From the NCBI GenBank assembly GCA_034437515.1, contig DAOTTX010000216.1:1-52292 (forward strand): 52,292 bases of DNA. The letters are read 5' to 3'. Below, piece by piece: positions 34,653 to 44,160 of this stretch. The notes under the pieces are model-generated. The model was not told the DNA's origin. It ran no database searches and worked only from the letters and a program-made list of their open reading frames with translations. Made by a program: the position numbers and the translations under genes. Numbering within the stretch: the stretch's first letter is position 1; each line of letters starts with the position of its first letter. Origin of the DNA: DAOTTX01 sp034437515. Lineage in GTDB: Bacteria; Chloroflexota; Anaerolineae; Aggregatilineales; Phototrophicaceae.

Positions 34653-36242
34653 ATGGCACAAACTATTGACCGCTTCCCGGTCGTCATCGTCGGCGGTGGG
34701 CTGGCGGGGCTTTCCGCCGCTGCCCACCTCGCAGAACGCGGCATCCAACCGCTGATTCTTGAGAGTGACACCTTATGGCCCGGCGGTCGGCTTTCTGGCG
34801 GTGAACCGGATACATTTACCTACGATGGCAAAACATGGGCGTTCAGTCCCGATCACGGCGTCCATGCGGTGTGGGGCGGCTATGTCAATATGCGAGCCAT
34901 GCTCGCTCGTTACACGGATACAGAACTTCAACCCTCCGAGGGCGAGGAATGGATCAACCGTTGGGGGCGCGAAGTGCGCACGATTGAAGCGGGGAGCAGC
35001 ATCCGACGCGGAGTCATCCCCGCGCCGTTTCATTACCTGCAACTGCTGTTTAAGCCCAAGTTCTGGCGTACCATTATCCCGCTGGATTTTCTCTCGCTGC
35101 CGGGGTTTTTATTCAGCATCTTGTGGACGGTCGGCTACGATCCTATCAAGGAAAAATCTGCATTGGATGGCCTGATGCTAAAAGATTACTTCCTCGGTTG
35201 GACGCCCAATCTCAAAGCCACGTTCAAAGGCCTGGGCGCAAATTTACTCGCCGCCCCACCGGAGACGATCTCGGCGGCGAGTTTCATCGCCGCGCTACGC
35301 TTCTACACCATGCTGCGCCGCGATGCGTGGCACATGCAATACTTCCCGGCGAACTCTCACGATAGCTTGATCCAACCCTTGCTTGACTATATCCGCTCAT
35401 GTGGCGGGGAGATAATCGGCGGCGCGACCGCAAGTCGCCTGGAACCTTACGGTGATAGCTGGCGCGTGGTCTGCGAGGACTCACTCCGACGAGGGAACCG
35501 TGTCGTCCACGCAGAACACATCATTCTGGCGACAAACGCCCCCGGGGCCAAGCGTCTGCTGACGAACAGTCCGGTGACCGCAACCAAAGCGGCGAGTATG
35601 CCCTTCCCGGATGGCTTGCGTAACGTGGTTATCCGATTATGGTTCGACACACAACCGGAGTCCGATATTGCCAGTGGCATGTTCACCGGTGATTTTCTGC
35701 CGGATAACTTTTTCTGGCTGCACCGGCTCTATGACGAGTTCGCAGATTGGGCGGCGACCGGCGGCAGCGCGATCGAGATTCACCTCTATGGTGAGGATAA
35801 AGTACTCGACTTGCCCGACCGCAACCTGATTATCCAGGCTGCCGATGAAGTGCAGCGAGCCTTTCCTGAAGTGCGCGGACACTTCGTACACGGCGTCATC
35901 CGGCGCAATAGTAAGCTCCACACACAATTTCGCGTCCCCACTACCGGAAGTCTGCACGTCCAAACACCCTGGCAGAATATCCACGCTTGCGGAGACTGGA
36001 TCGGGCATGAGACCCCCTCATTGTGGATGGAGCGCGCCACCACCACCGGCATCGCCGCTGCCAACCAGGTCTTGACCGCCTATGACCAGCCACCGCACGA
36101 GATCCTGTATCCGCCGCGCCCTGGTCTTTTCATCCGCAGCATCGCGGTCTTTGTCCGGCTCGTCCGCTGGATTTTTGCACCCATCGTCAACACCGGGAGG
36201 CGCTTACGCCAGCGTAGCAACATGACGGATAACGACTTATAA
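34653..36242 (+). CDS. FAD-dependent oxidoreductase of the amine oxidase/phytoene desaturase type
   Basis: A 529-residue flavoprotein with an N-terminal dinucleotide fold (VVIVGGGLAGLSAAAHLAERG, split here by its Gly-rich loop), then LESDTLWPGGR. The C-terminal FAD motif is IHACGDWIGHETPSLWMERATTTG. This arrangement is typical of carotenoid desaturases, squalene-type desaturases and related enzymes. The middle has hydrophobic segments (FLSLPGFLFSILWTVG) and the C-terminus a basic amphipathic stretch, consistent with membrane association. No carotenoid synthesis genes are in the window, so the substrate stays open. It follows the glycan hydrolase by 23 bases. Confidence 0.85.
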   Translation: MAQTIDRFPVVIVGGGLAGLSAAAHLAERGIQPLILESDTLWPGGRLSGGEPDTFTYDGKTWAFSPDHGVHAVWGGYVNMRAMLARYTDTELQPSEGEEWINRWGREVRTIEAGSSIRRGVIPAPFHYLQLLFKPKFWRTIIPLDFLSLPGFLFSILWTVGYDPIKEKSALDGLMLKDYFLGWTPNLKATFKGLGANLLAAPPETISAASFIAALRFYTMLRRDAWHMQYFPANSHDSLIQPLLDYIRSCGGEIIGGATASRLEPYGDSWRVVCEDSLRRGNRVVHAEHIILATNAPGAKRLLTNSPVTATKAASMPFPDGLRNVVIRLWFDTQPESDIASGMFTGDFLPDNFFWLHRLYDEFADWAATGGSAIEIHLYGEDKVLDLPDRNLIIQAADEVQRAFPEVRGHFVHGVIRRNSKLHTQFRVPTTGSLHVQTPWQNIHACGDWIGHETPSLWMERATTTGIAAANQVLTAYDQPPHEILYPPRPGLFIRSIAVFVRLVRWIFAPIVNTGRRLRQRSNMTDNDL

Positions 36243-36283
36243 TACGAGTTAAATCACTCGAATACCGTAAGGAAAACACCACG

Positions 36284-38278
36284 ATGTTCAAGCATAGGTT
36301 TATTCTTTTATTGGTCATTACTTTCAGTGTCGCTATGTTGACCGTCGCGCAAGAAAACTTCCCCGATGCACCCATCACCAATCCCGAAGGCGGCCCGACC
36401 GTCGTGACTGGCGAAGTTACTTACACTAATCCGTTTTTTACCAGTGGCGTCGCTGCGCCGATTATCATCCTGGAAGATCAGGCTGGCTTCATCGACCGTA
36501 ATGAGTATTTTGTCTTTCCACCAGAATCGCAAACTCTCGGACAGATCACATCCGATTTCTATACCTCACCGTTCGACTACAGCCTCGCCCTACCCATCGA
36601 ACCTCAAGGTACGTTACGCGATGTCGATAACGATGGCGAAGAGGACCTGGGTGTTATGGTCTTCGCCATCGCTTACTGGAACAACGTCTGGGGCGACCCC
36701 TTCTTAGAAGAGCGCGACCTCTACGGGGGCGGTTGGTCTACGGCGTATGCCTCGACTGAGGTCAGCACCGACCCTTCGACGGATCGTGAGATCATCGGCG
36801 GCAGCTTTATCATCTATGCCCCGGACGAGCAGCAGGGCTTCCCGACAAATTTTGGTGAGGACGGATTGCTGTTTACCGAAGATGACCCCATTGTCAGCGT
36901 GCCACAGGGCTACACCATCGTCGATATGGACACCGATCCTTTTACGTTTGACCGCACCAGCGAACCCGTGATTGATCTGCTTGAGCCGGAAAGTGCCGCA
37001 TTGATCGACTACGGCGGTCAATCCTACACCGAAGCGTTCGATAACATGGTGGAGCTATTCCGCACCGAGTACGCCTTTACCGAATATAAAGGTATCAACT
37101 GGGACGCACTCGTCGAGCAAACCCGCCCGCTGTTCGTCGAAGCGCAGCAAACCGGTGACAGTCAGCTTTACTTTGAGGGCCTGCGCCAGTTCCTATGGAG
37201 CATCCCCGACGGACACGTCGCGTTTACCCCTTTCACCCCATTGATCGACAACTTCCGTTTCGACATCGCACGGGGGATCGGCATCGGTTTGAGTGAAACC
37301 GATACCGGCGAAGTAATTGTCACCTACCTGCTGGAAAACGGCCCCGCCGCTGACGCCGGAGTCGAACTGGGGGCGGAGATTCTAGAACTTGGTGGTATGT
37401 CCGTCCAGCAAGCGATCACCGAAACCGTTCCCTGGAATTCGCCGTTCAGCACCAAACACAATCTACGTTTGGCACAGCTTCGCTATGTCACCCGCTTCGA
37501 TGCCGACACAGGCGAAGTGCAGATCGCCTATCGCAATCCGGGAAGCGAGGACGTTGTCGATGCCACGATGCCCACCAGCAACGAGACAGGCAGCTTTAAC
37601 GAAACGAATAGCTTTGTCGATCGTGGTCCGTTCGAGTTGCCAGTCGAATACGAACTGCTCGAAAGTGGTTATGGCTACGTGACCATCGCAGGCTTCACCG
37701 ATAATTCACTGCTGACCATCCAACTGTGGGAACGCATGATTACCGAGATGAAGGAATTCGGCGTGCCGGGTATCATCATCGACATGCGCCAGAACGGGGG
37801 CGGCAGCGGCTTTCTGGCAGATCAAATGTCGGCCTACTTCTTCGATGAACCTCAAGTGTTGGGCAGTCGTGGCTCTTACAGCGAAGAACTCGGCACATTT
37901 TACTTCGACCCACGCAGCGAGCAGCGCATGTACCTCCCGGCGGAAGAACTCCGTTATCTGGATGATGTCGTCGTATTGGTCGGACCGAACTGTGCGAGTG
38001 CGTGCGAACGCTTCGCTTATAACTTTACAATTGGCGACCGGGGCGCGATCATCGGGCAGTACCCCACCGCTGGTCTGGGCGGCAGCGTGAACGACTTCCG
38101 TATGCCCGAAGGCGTCACTGTCCGCTTTACCACCGGGCGTTCGGTCAACGCCGATGGCAAGATCCACATCGAAGGTATCGGCGTGATCCCGTCGGTACGT
38201 GTACCCATCACGAGAGAAACACTGTTCAGCAGCAACGATACCGTCCTTGACTACGCTATCGACTATATCAACCAGTGA
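36284..38278 (+). CDS. Secreted S41-like (C-terminal processing) peptidase with an altered active site
   Basis: A 664-residue protein with an N-terminal signal peptide (about residues 1-22). Next is an unassigned beta-rich domain of about 250 residues containing acidic DVDNDGEED loops, then the S41 helical and PDZ region (GIGIGLSETDTG, NGPAADAGVELGAEILELGG). The protease core has IIDMRQNGGGSG and NCASACERFA, with Ser572 at the nucleophile position. The catalytic Lys of TFGKG is replaced by Leu598 in TAGLGGS. It may use a tricorn-like tetrad or be inactive. AAGGA precedes the ATG. Confidence 0.85.
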   Translation: MFKHRFILLLVITFSVAMLTVAQENFPDAPITNPEGGPTVVTGEVTYTNPFFTSGVAAPIIILEDQAGFIDRNEYFVFPPESQTLGQITSDFYTSPFDYSLALPIEPQGTLRDVDNDGEEDLGVMVFAIAYWNNVWGDPFLEERDLYGGGWSTAYASTEVSTDPSTDREIIGGSFIIYAPDEQQGFPTNFGEDGLLFTEDDPIVSVPQGYTIVDMDTDPFTFDRTSEPVIDLLEPESAALIDYGGQSYTEAFDNMVELFRTEYAFTEYKGINWDALVEQTRPLFVEAQQTGDSQLYFEGLRQFLWSIPDGHVAFTPFTPLIDNFRFDIARGIGIGLSETDTGEVIVTYLLENGPAADAGVELGAEILELGGMSVQQAITETVPWNSPFSTKHNLRLAQLRYVTRFDADTGEVQIAYRNPGSEDVVDATMPTSNETGSFNETNSFVDRGPFELPVEYELLESGYGYVTIAGFTDNSLLTIQLWERMITEMKEFGVPGIIIDMRQNGGGSGFLADQMSAYFFDEPQVLGSRGSYSEELGTFYFDPRSEQRMYLPAEELRYLDDVVVLVGPNCASACERFAYNFTIGDRGAIIGQYPTAGLGGSVNDFRMPEGVTVRFTTGRSVNADGKIHIEGIGVIPSVRVPITRETLFSSNDTVLDYAIDYINQ

Positions 38279-38291
38279 ATCAAACGGGTAG

Positions 38292-38310
38292 GGGGCTGAT
38301 GATGGCCCCT
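38292..38310 (+). terminator. GC-rich hairpin after the S41 peptidase gene
   Basis: GGGGC and GCCCC pair around TGATGATG just after the peptidase stop. The stem is short and there is no T tract, so the terminator call is tentative. Confidence 0.4.
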
Positions 38311-38383
38311 ATCATTAAGACCAGGCAAATATTAAATTCATGAATAATTTACGAATAAAACACCCGTTAAGGCAAAATTCACG

Positions 38384-38389
38384 TATAAT
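38384..38389 (+). promoter_or_regulatory. Possible -10 element upstream of the STAS-glgX unit
   Basis: TATAAT lies in an AT-rich 240-base gap upstream of the STAS gene. No -35 at normal spacing is visible. If used, it gives a leader of about 125 bases. Nothing else was recognised in this gap apart from the hairpin at its start. Confidence 0.35.
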
Positions 38390-38521
38390 ATGTTCAATGA
38401 GAAATGAATTTTTAGTAAATTTTCCCTAAAGCTTGTGGCACATAAAGCCAATCTCGGTTATAACTTCTATAAGTAAGTTTATTTATTTTATCTGATGTAA
38501 AGGTTTACGGGATATTGGATC

Positions 38522-38914
38522 ATGGTTGCAGCCAAGAAATCATATGATGATTTACCAGGGATAGAACTTATGGAAATTGATATCGAACACGTCAACGAAG
38601 TTGCTGTCGTCGGCTTATTTGGACGTTTCGACTCGAACACGGCGCACAAAGTCCAACAGACGACACTACCATTAGCAAAGGCCGGTCATAAAATCCTACT
38701 GGATATGACAAATGTGAATTATATGTCTAGCGCGGGTTTGCGTACACTGCTGACGCTTTACCGAACCGTGCGCGAACAACATGGGGCAATCGCCCTTGCT
38801 GGCCTCAACGAAGAACTTACGGATGTCATGAGCATCACCGGTTTTATTGACTTCTTCAATAAGGCGGATGACCGCAAAACTGGCATCAATCTGCTAAGCG
38901 GACAAAAGCAGTAA
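38522..38914 (+). CDS. STAS-domain anti-sigma factor antagonist
   Basis: A 130-residue STAS protein with GLFGRFDSNTAHKV and the phosphorylation loop MTNVNYMSSAGLRTLL. It resembles the STAS protein at 12.9 kb but has an N-terminal extension of 16 residues. An internal ATG at 38570 (MEIDIEHV) has AGGGA at good spacing and may be the true start. It lies 3 bases before the glycogen debranching gene, with no partner kinase adjacent. The linkage suggests that glycogen use is tied to a partner-switching pathway. Confidence 0.9.
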   Translation: MVAAKKSYDDLPGIELMEIDIEHVNEVAVVGLFGRFDSNTAHKVQQTTLPLAKAGHKILLDMTNVNYMSSAGLRTLLTLYRTVREQHGAIALAGLNEELTDVMSITGFIDFFNKADDRKTGINLLSGQKQ

Positions 38915-38917
38915 CGT

Positions 38918-41032
38918 ATGCAGCGGCGTATCGACAACCAGCCAACCCATGAGTATGAGGGTTTTGAACTGAGGATAGGCCGTCCCATGCCGTTTGGGGC
39001 AACGCGCGTTCCACACGGTATCAACTTTTCAATCTTCTCACGTCATGCGACTGCTTGTACGCTGGTGCTCTATGAGGTGGGGGATCCACAACCGTTCATT
39101 GAAATTCCCTTCCCCGAAGAGTTTCGTGTCGGCGATGTGTTTACGATGGTCGTCTTTGAGATCAACTCCGAGTCCATCGAATACGGTTTTCGTATGGATG
39201 GCCCCTACCGCCCCCATGAAGGTTACCGCTTCGACGCTGAAAAAGTCCTTATTGACCCCTACGCACGGGCCGTCAGTGGACGTGAGGTCTGGGGAGAGAC
39301 CCCTGAACCGAATCAGTGGCACCACCATACATCGCGGATCATCTCTAATGATTATGATTGGGGCAGCGACCGATCGCCGCAAATCCCCATCGAGGATCTG
39401 GTTATCTACGAAGCGCATGTGCGTGGCTTCACCCGACATGAAACATCCGGTGTAAAATACCCCGGCACATTCGCCGGCCTGCGAGAGAAAACCCCCTACT
39501 TAAAAGAACTGGGGGTCAACTGTATCGAACTGATGCCGATCTTCGAGTTTGATGAATTTGAATACGACCGCACCAATCCAGAGACGGGCGAGCGCCTCTA
39601 TAATTATTGGGGATACAGTTCTATCGGCTTCTTTGCGCCGAAAGCGGGTTTTGCCGCAACCGGGCACCTCCACATGCAGTCAGACGAACTCAAGACCTTC
39701 ATCAAAGACCTGCACCGCGAGGGCATTGAGGTCATCCTTGATGTGGTTTTTAACCATACCGCAGAGGGGAATGAACTCGGCCCGACGATCTCATTTCGTG
39801 GCATTGACAACCGCACCTACTACATGCTGGCCCCCGATGGACGTTATTTGAACTTCAGCGGTACGGGCAACACCATGAACTGCAACAACCCGGTAGTGCG
39901 AATGATGGTACTCGACTGCCTGCGTTATTGGGTTTCCGAATATCACATTGATGGCTTCCGTTTTGACCTCGCCTCAATCCTGGGTCGTGACCAGAACGGC
40001 TATCCACTGGCGAACCCGCCGCTGCTCGAAGCGTTAGCGCATGACCCGGTGTTGGCGCGGTGCAAACTCATCGCCGAAGCATGGGATGCCGGGGGTCTGT
40101 ATCAGGTGGGCAGCTTCCCCGCCTATGACCGCTGGGCGGAGTGGAACGGCAAATACCGTGATGCGATCCGTCGCTGGCTCAAGGGTGATTACGGATTAGC
40201 ATGGGAAGTCGCAGAACGCCTCCAGGGATCGCCCGATCTGTATCAAGGACGCGGGGCATCCGCGTCGATCAACTTCATCACCGCACATGATGGCTTCACG
40301 CTGCGTGACCTGTTTTCCTACAACGAAAAGCACAACTATGCCAACGGTGAAGACAACCGCGATGGCACCAACGAAAACTATAGCTGGAACGGCGGCGTGG
40401 AAGGCGCAACCGACAATCCAGAAATCATCGCGTTGCGCTGCCGGATGATTAAGAACGCTGCCGCTATCCTACTGATGTCACGGGGGGTGCCGATGATCCT
40501 CATGGGTGATGAAATGGGACGCACGCAACACGGCAACAATAACACCTATTGCCATGATGCCCCGTTCAACTGGCTGGACTGGAGCCTGCTCGAACATCAA
40601 CAAGACATTTTCTACTTTTTCCAGCAGTGTATCCACTTTCGTAAGGCGCATCATGTTTTACGCAGCAAAGATCACTTCTATCATTATGATCGCGTCGGCA
40701 GTGGTTACCCGGATATAAGCTGGCACGGTCTGGATGCGTGGCGACCGGATTGGGGGGAGCATACCCTCACATTGGCGTTTATGCTCGACGGTGCCCACGC
40801 GGACAACGGTGAGACACCGGACAATTCGATTTACATGGCGATGAACATGCACTGGGAAAACCATCATTTCGAAATCCCTGCCCTGCCCGAAGGAATGCGC
40901 TGGCATCGCTTCGCGGATACCGCCGCCGAAGAAGGTGAAGAAATCTGCGTGCCGGGTAAAGAACCGCGCCTTAAAGATCAACATTACATCGAAGTCGGTG
41001 CTCGGTCAGTCGTCATCCTCGTCGGTCGGTAG
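38918..41032 (+). CDS. glgX: Glycogen debranching enzyme (isoamylase type, GH13_11)
   Basis: A 704-residue enzyme cleaving alpha-1,6 branches of glycogen. An N-terminal CBM48 domain (about residues 15-115; PFGATRVPHGINFSIFS) precedes the GH13 barrel with all four conserved regions: DVVFNHTAEG, GFRFDLASILGRD (nucleophile Asp), CKLIAEAWDAGG (acid Glu) and FITAHDGFTLRD. YNEKHNYANGEDNRDG is characteristic of GlgX/TreX. It follows the STAS gene by 3 bases, so both are probably on one mRNA. A 3' hairpin follows the stop. Confidence 0.95.
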   Translation: MQRRIDNQPTHEYEGFELRIGRPMPFGATRVPHGINFSIFSRHATACTLVLYEVGDPQPFIEIPFPEEFRVGDVFTMVVFEINSESIEYGFRMDGPYRPHEGYRFDAEKVLIDPYARAVSGREVWGETPEPNQWHHHTSRIISNDYDWGSDRSPQIPIEDLVIYEAHVRGFTRHETSGVKYPGTFAGLREKTPYLKELGVNCIELMPIFEFDEFEYDRTNPETGERLYNYWGYSSIGFFAPKAGFAATGHLHMQSDELKTFIKDLHREGIEVILDVVFNHTAEGNELGPTISFRGIDNRTYYMLAPDGRYLNFSGTGNTMNCNNPVVRMMVLDCLRYWVSEYHIDGFRFDLASILGRDQNGYPLANPPLLEALAHDPVLARCKLIAEAWDAGGLYQVGSFPAYDRWAEWNGKYRDAIRRWLKGDYGLAWEVAERLQGSPDLYQGRGASASINFITAHDGFTLRDLFSYNEKHNYANGEDNRDGTNENYSWNGGVEGATDNPEIIALRCRMIKNAAAILLMSRGVPMILMGDEMGRTQHGNNNTYCHDAPFNWLDWSLLEHQQDIFYFFQQCIHFRKAHHVLRSKDHFYHYDRVGSGYPDISWHGLDAWRPDWGEHTLTLAFMLDGAHADNGETPDNSIYMAMNMHWENHHFEIPALPEGMRWHRFADTAAEEGEEICVPGKEPRLKDQHYIEVGARSVVILVGR

Positions 41033-41037
41033 AATAG

Positions 41038-41060
41038 GCGGCTGGTACGATGCCAGCCGC
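41038..41060. terminator. Hairpin between convergent glgX and gpmI
   Basis: GCGGCTGG (41038-41045) pairs perfectly with CCAGCCGC (41053-41060) around a 7-base loop, six bases after the glgX stop. No T tract follows on either strand. Confidence 0.5.
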
Positions 41061-41081
41061 TATACACCGAGGCTTCACTAT

Positions 41082-42647
41082 TTATTCCGCTTTGAGTTGC
41101 TGCCCCGCTGGGTTGAACTTCTTTATCAGGCTACGCCCGGTCATTTCCGATGGTTGCACTACATCGAGCAGATCGAGTACGGTCGGCGCGACATCAGCCA
41201 GACGGCCCCATGTCCACAACTCATAATATCCTGTCTTGCTCGTCACGAACAATGATACCGGCCCAACCGTATGATATGTGTGTGATTGCCCGGTATTGAG
41301 GTCAAGCATACGTTCACAGTTGCCATGATCGGCAGTGATAATCGCCGCCCCACCCTTTTTCAGCACCGCATCGACCAGCTTACCCGCACATTCATCGACG
41401 GTTTCAACCGCTTTGATCGCCGCGTCAAGGTCGCCGGTATGCCCGACCATATCCGGGTTAGCGAAGTTCACCAGAATAAAATCATCGGCCTCATCCTGGA
41501 TGCGCTCAAGCGTTGCTCTGGTCAGTTCAGGGGCGCTCATTTCTGGTTGTAAGTCATAAGTCGCCACCTTTGGCGAGGGGATGATGCGGCGGTCTTCGCC
41601 GGGCCAGGGTTCTTCCATACGCCCGTTGAAAAAGAATGTCACATGCGGATATTTTTCAGTCTCCGCGCTGTGATATTGTTTTAAGCCCTGCTTGCTGAGC
41701 CATTCCGCCAGCGTGTTATGCAGCAGTTCCACCGGGAACACTACCTTAACCGGCAGTTCGTCCATATATTCTGTCATGGTCACCACGTCGAGATCATCAA
41801 TCTTATCGAAGTGGTCGGCTCCCTCGAAATTATCCATCGTGAACGCCTGAGTAAGTTGGCGCATCCGGTCACTGCGGAAATTATAGAAGAGCAGCATATC
41901 ACCAGGATCGACCGTCAGGCTATCGTCATCACCAATTATCGCCGGTTCGATAAACTCATCCGTTGTCCCTTCGTCGTAGCTGTTCTGGATGGCCTCTTTC
42001 GCTGTCGGCGCGGATTTTTCCGCTTTGCGAAAGGCAATAGCGTTGTAGGCTTTCTCGGTGCGTTCCCAGCGACGATCACGATCCATCGCGTGGTAACGCC
42101 CGCTGACCGTCGAAATGCGCCCAACACCCGCTTCCGCGATCTTGTCGTTCAAATCAGCGAGAAAGCCGATACCATTTTGGGTCGGCGTGTCACGTCCGTC
42201 AGTAATGACATGGATAACCGGATCGAGATCATTTTCTTGCGCCACGTCGATCAGCGCATGTAGATGCTTTTGATGACTGTGCACACCCCCCCGCCCCAGC
42301 AGGCCGATCAGATGTAGCTTGCCGCCCGTCTCTTTGAGACGCTCAAATCCTTCAGCGATTGGCTTCTTCGTCCCGAACTCGTTTTCACGAATGGCGATGT
42401 CGATACGGGTGATGTCCTGGTAGACGATGCGCCCGGCCCCTAGATTCAAATGCCCCACTTCAGAATTGCCCATTTGATCCGGCACCAGACCGACATGCTC
42501 GCCGGACGTATGTACGACGGCGCGTTCAAGTGTTTGCATCCAGCGATCATAATTGGGCGTGTTCCCCAAAACGACCGCATTACCCTCTTCTTTTTGGCGA
42601 ATACCCCAACCGTCCAAAATAATCAGGATTACAGGCTTGTTTGCCAT
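41082..42647 (-). CDS. gpmI: 2,3-bisphosphoglycerate-independent phosphoglycerate mutase
   Basis: A 521-residue two-metal enzyme of glycolysis interconverting 3- and 2-phosphoglycerate. Motifs: metal-binding ILIILDGWG at the start, the phosphorylated Ser in DQMGNSEVGHLNLGAGR, RYHAMDRDRRWER, then NFANPDMVGHTG and TADHGNCE near the end. The start at 42647 is chosen because AGGAG lies upstream and the metal motif follows directly; a further upstream start at 42692 would add an unlikely extension. It is convergent with glgX. Confidence 0.96.
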   Translation of the reverse strand: MANKPVILIILDGWGIRQKEEGNAVVLGNTPNYDRWMQTLERAVVHTSGEHVGLVPDQMGNSEVGHLNLGAGRIVYQDITRIDIAIRENEFGTKKPIAEGFERLKETGGKLHLIGLLGRGGVHSHQKHLHALIDVAQENDLDPVIHVITDGRDTPTQNGIGFLADLNDKIAEAGVGRISTVSGRYHAMDRDRRWERTEKAYNAIAFRKAEKSAPTAKEAIQNSYDEGTTDEFIEPAIIGDDDSLTVDPGDMLLFYNFRSDRMRQLTQAFTMDNFEGADHFDKIDDLDVVTMTEYMDELPVKVVFPVELLHNTLAEWLSKQGLKQYHSAETEKYPHVTFFFNGRMEEPWPGEDRRIIPSPKVATYDLQPEMSAPELTRATLERIQDEADDFILVNFANPDMVGHTGDLDAAIKAVETVDECAGKLVDAVLKKGGAAIITADHGNCERMLDLNTGQSHTYHTVGPVSLFVTSKTGYYELWTWGRLADVAPTVLDLLDVVQPSEMTGRSLIKKFNPAGQQLKAE

Positions 42648-42867
42648 TATTTTCTCCTTTGCTTGCTCTAAACAGACTAATGGATAAAACAAAAAGAACG
42701 TTCACAATTCATAGGGATGAACTGGCGTGGTCGCCCTGAGCAGGCACAATGGCCGACCCCGACATTCAGACAATTCTAATTGGCTCCTCCATAAGTCTAG
42801 CGAACAGGTCAACAAGGGCGCAATGCACACCTCTACGTTCACAGGGAATCGTTATCCTTCGCACATC

Positions 42868-42896
42868 TTGACCCAAGCTGTATTCTCTGCGATACT
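42868..42896 (+). promoter_or_regulatory. Promoter giving a leaderless rarA transcript
   Basis: TTGACC (42868-42873) and GATACT (42891-42896) are 17 bases apart. The -10 ends six bases before the rarA ATG, so transcription should start at or within a base or two of the start codon. No ribosome site is visible, which agrees. Confidence 0.65.
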
Positions 42897-42902
42897 GCCA
42901 GC

Positions 42903-44120
42903 ATGAACAGACAAGATCAACCACTCGCAGACCGCATCCGCCCAGAAACACTTGACGAATTCATCGGGCAAACCCACCTTGTCGGGGCAGGCAAACCACT
43001 CTACCAGATCGTACAAACCGGCAATCTGCGCTCGATGATCTTCTGGGGGCCGCCCGGCGTGGGCAAGACGACCTTAGCCCGCCTCATCGCCGCGCATACC
43101 GGACGTGAATTCGTACAACTTTCCGCTGTTTCTGCCGGTAAGAACGACATGCGGCAGGTCGTTTCACAGGCCAAGCCAGACCTTACCCCGATGGAGCGCA
43201 TGATGGCCGGTGATACAGCCTCGCCGGGTGTACTGCTCTTTCTCGATGAAATCCACCGCTTCAACAAGGCGCAGCAAGATTTTCTACTGCCCTACGTCGA
43301 AGACGGCACGATTATCTTGATCGGCGCGACGACCGAGAATCCTAGCTTTGAGATCATCCCGGCGCTGCTCTCCCGTGCTCAAGTGTTCATGCTCGAGCCG
43401 TTCGCTGAAGACGAGATCAAAACCATCGTGCGACGAGGAGTGGCAGAACTTGACATCGAACTCGGCGACGAAGCACTAGACTTTCTCGCCAGTTATGCCA
43501 ATGGTGACGGAAGGCAGGCGCTCAACCTGCTCGATGCGACCGCCGGACTCTACACCTCTGAGCAGCAACGTGAACTCACCATCGAACATTTGAAAAATGC
43601 GCTGCAATCACGTCATCTGCGCTATGACAAAGCCAGCGAAGAACACTACAACACCATCAGCGCCTATATCAAAAGTATGCGTGCTAGCAACACGAATGCC
43701 GCGCTCTACTACCTGGCACGGATGGTACATGCCGGGGAAGACCCTAAATTTATCGCCCGACGCATGGTGATTTTCGCCAGTGAGGATGTTGGCCTGGCTA
43801 CCCCGGACGCGCTACCGGTCGCAAACGCCGTCTTCCGTGCCGTAGAAACCGTCGGCTACCCTGAATGTCAGATCAACCTGGCACACGGGACTGCTTTCCT
43901 GGCACGAGCGTCAAAAAGCCGTTCGGCCTATGCCGCATACTTCCGCGCCCTTGATGATGTGAAACAACATGGCAATCTGCCGATTCCGTTGAAGCTACGT
44001 AACGCCCCGACCGATTTTATGAAGTCCATCGGCTATGGCGATGACTATCAAATGTATGACGACCCTGACCTGCTGCCGGAAAAATTACGCAGGAAAAACT
44101 ATTTCCCTGACTCAAGCTGA
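42903..44120 (+). CDS. rarA: Replication-associated recombination protein A (MgsA/RarA/WRNIP1 family)
   Basis: A 405-residue AAA+ ATPase of the clamp-loader clade that acts at stalled replication forks. Walker A is GPPGVGKTT (about residues 50-58), Walker B LLFLDEIHRFNKAQQD, sensor 1 GATTENPSFE, and sensor 2 is followed by the family's tetramerisation region (SKRSAYAAYFRALDD-like, residues about 335-350). The N-terminal PLADRIRPETLDEFIGQ is diagnostic. The ATG lies immediately after a promoter with no Shine-Dalgarno sequence. It is divergent from gpmI across about 255 bases. Confidence 0.96.
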   Translation: MNRQDQPLADRIRPETLDEFIGQTHLVGAGKPLYQIVQTGNLRSMIFWGPPGVGKTTLARLIAAHTGREFVQLSAVSAGKNDMRQVVSQAKPDLTPMERMMAGDTASPGVLLFLDEIHRFNKAQQDFLLPYVEDGTIILIGATTENPSFEIIPALLSRAQVFMLEPFAEDEIKTIVRRGVAELDIELGDEALDFLASYANGDGRQALNLLDATAGLYTSEQQRELTIEHLKNALQSRHLRYDKASEEHYNTISAYIKSMRASNTNAALYYLARMVHAGEDPKFIARRMVIFASEDVGLATPDALPVANAVFRAVETVGYPECQINLAHGTAFLARASKSRSAYAAYFRALDDVKQHGNLPIPLKLRNAPTDFMKSIGYGDDYQMYDDPDLLPEKLRRKNYFPDSS

Positions 44121-44160
44121 GTTACAATAGACGTATCATCGTGAAAATCAGGATTATTTT

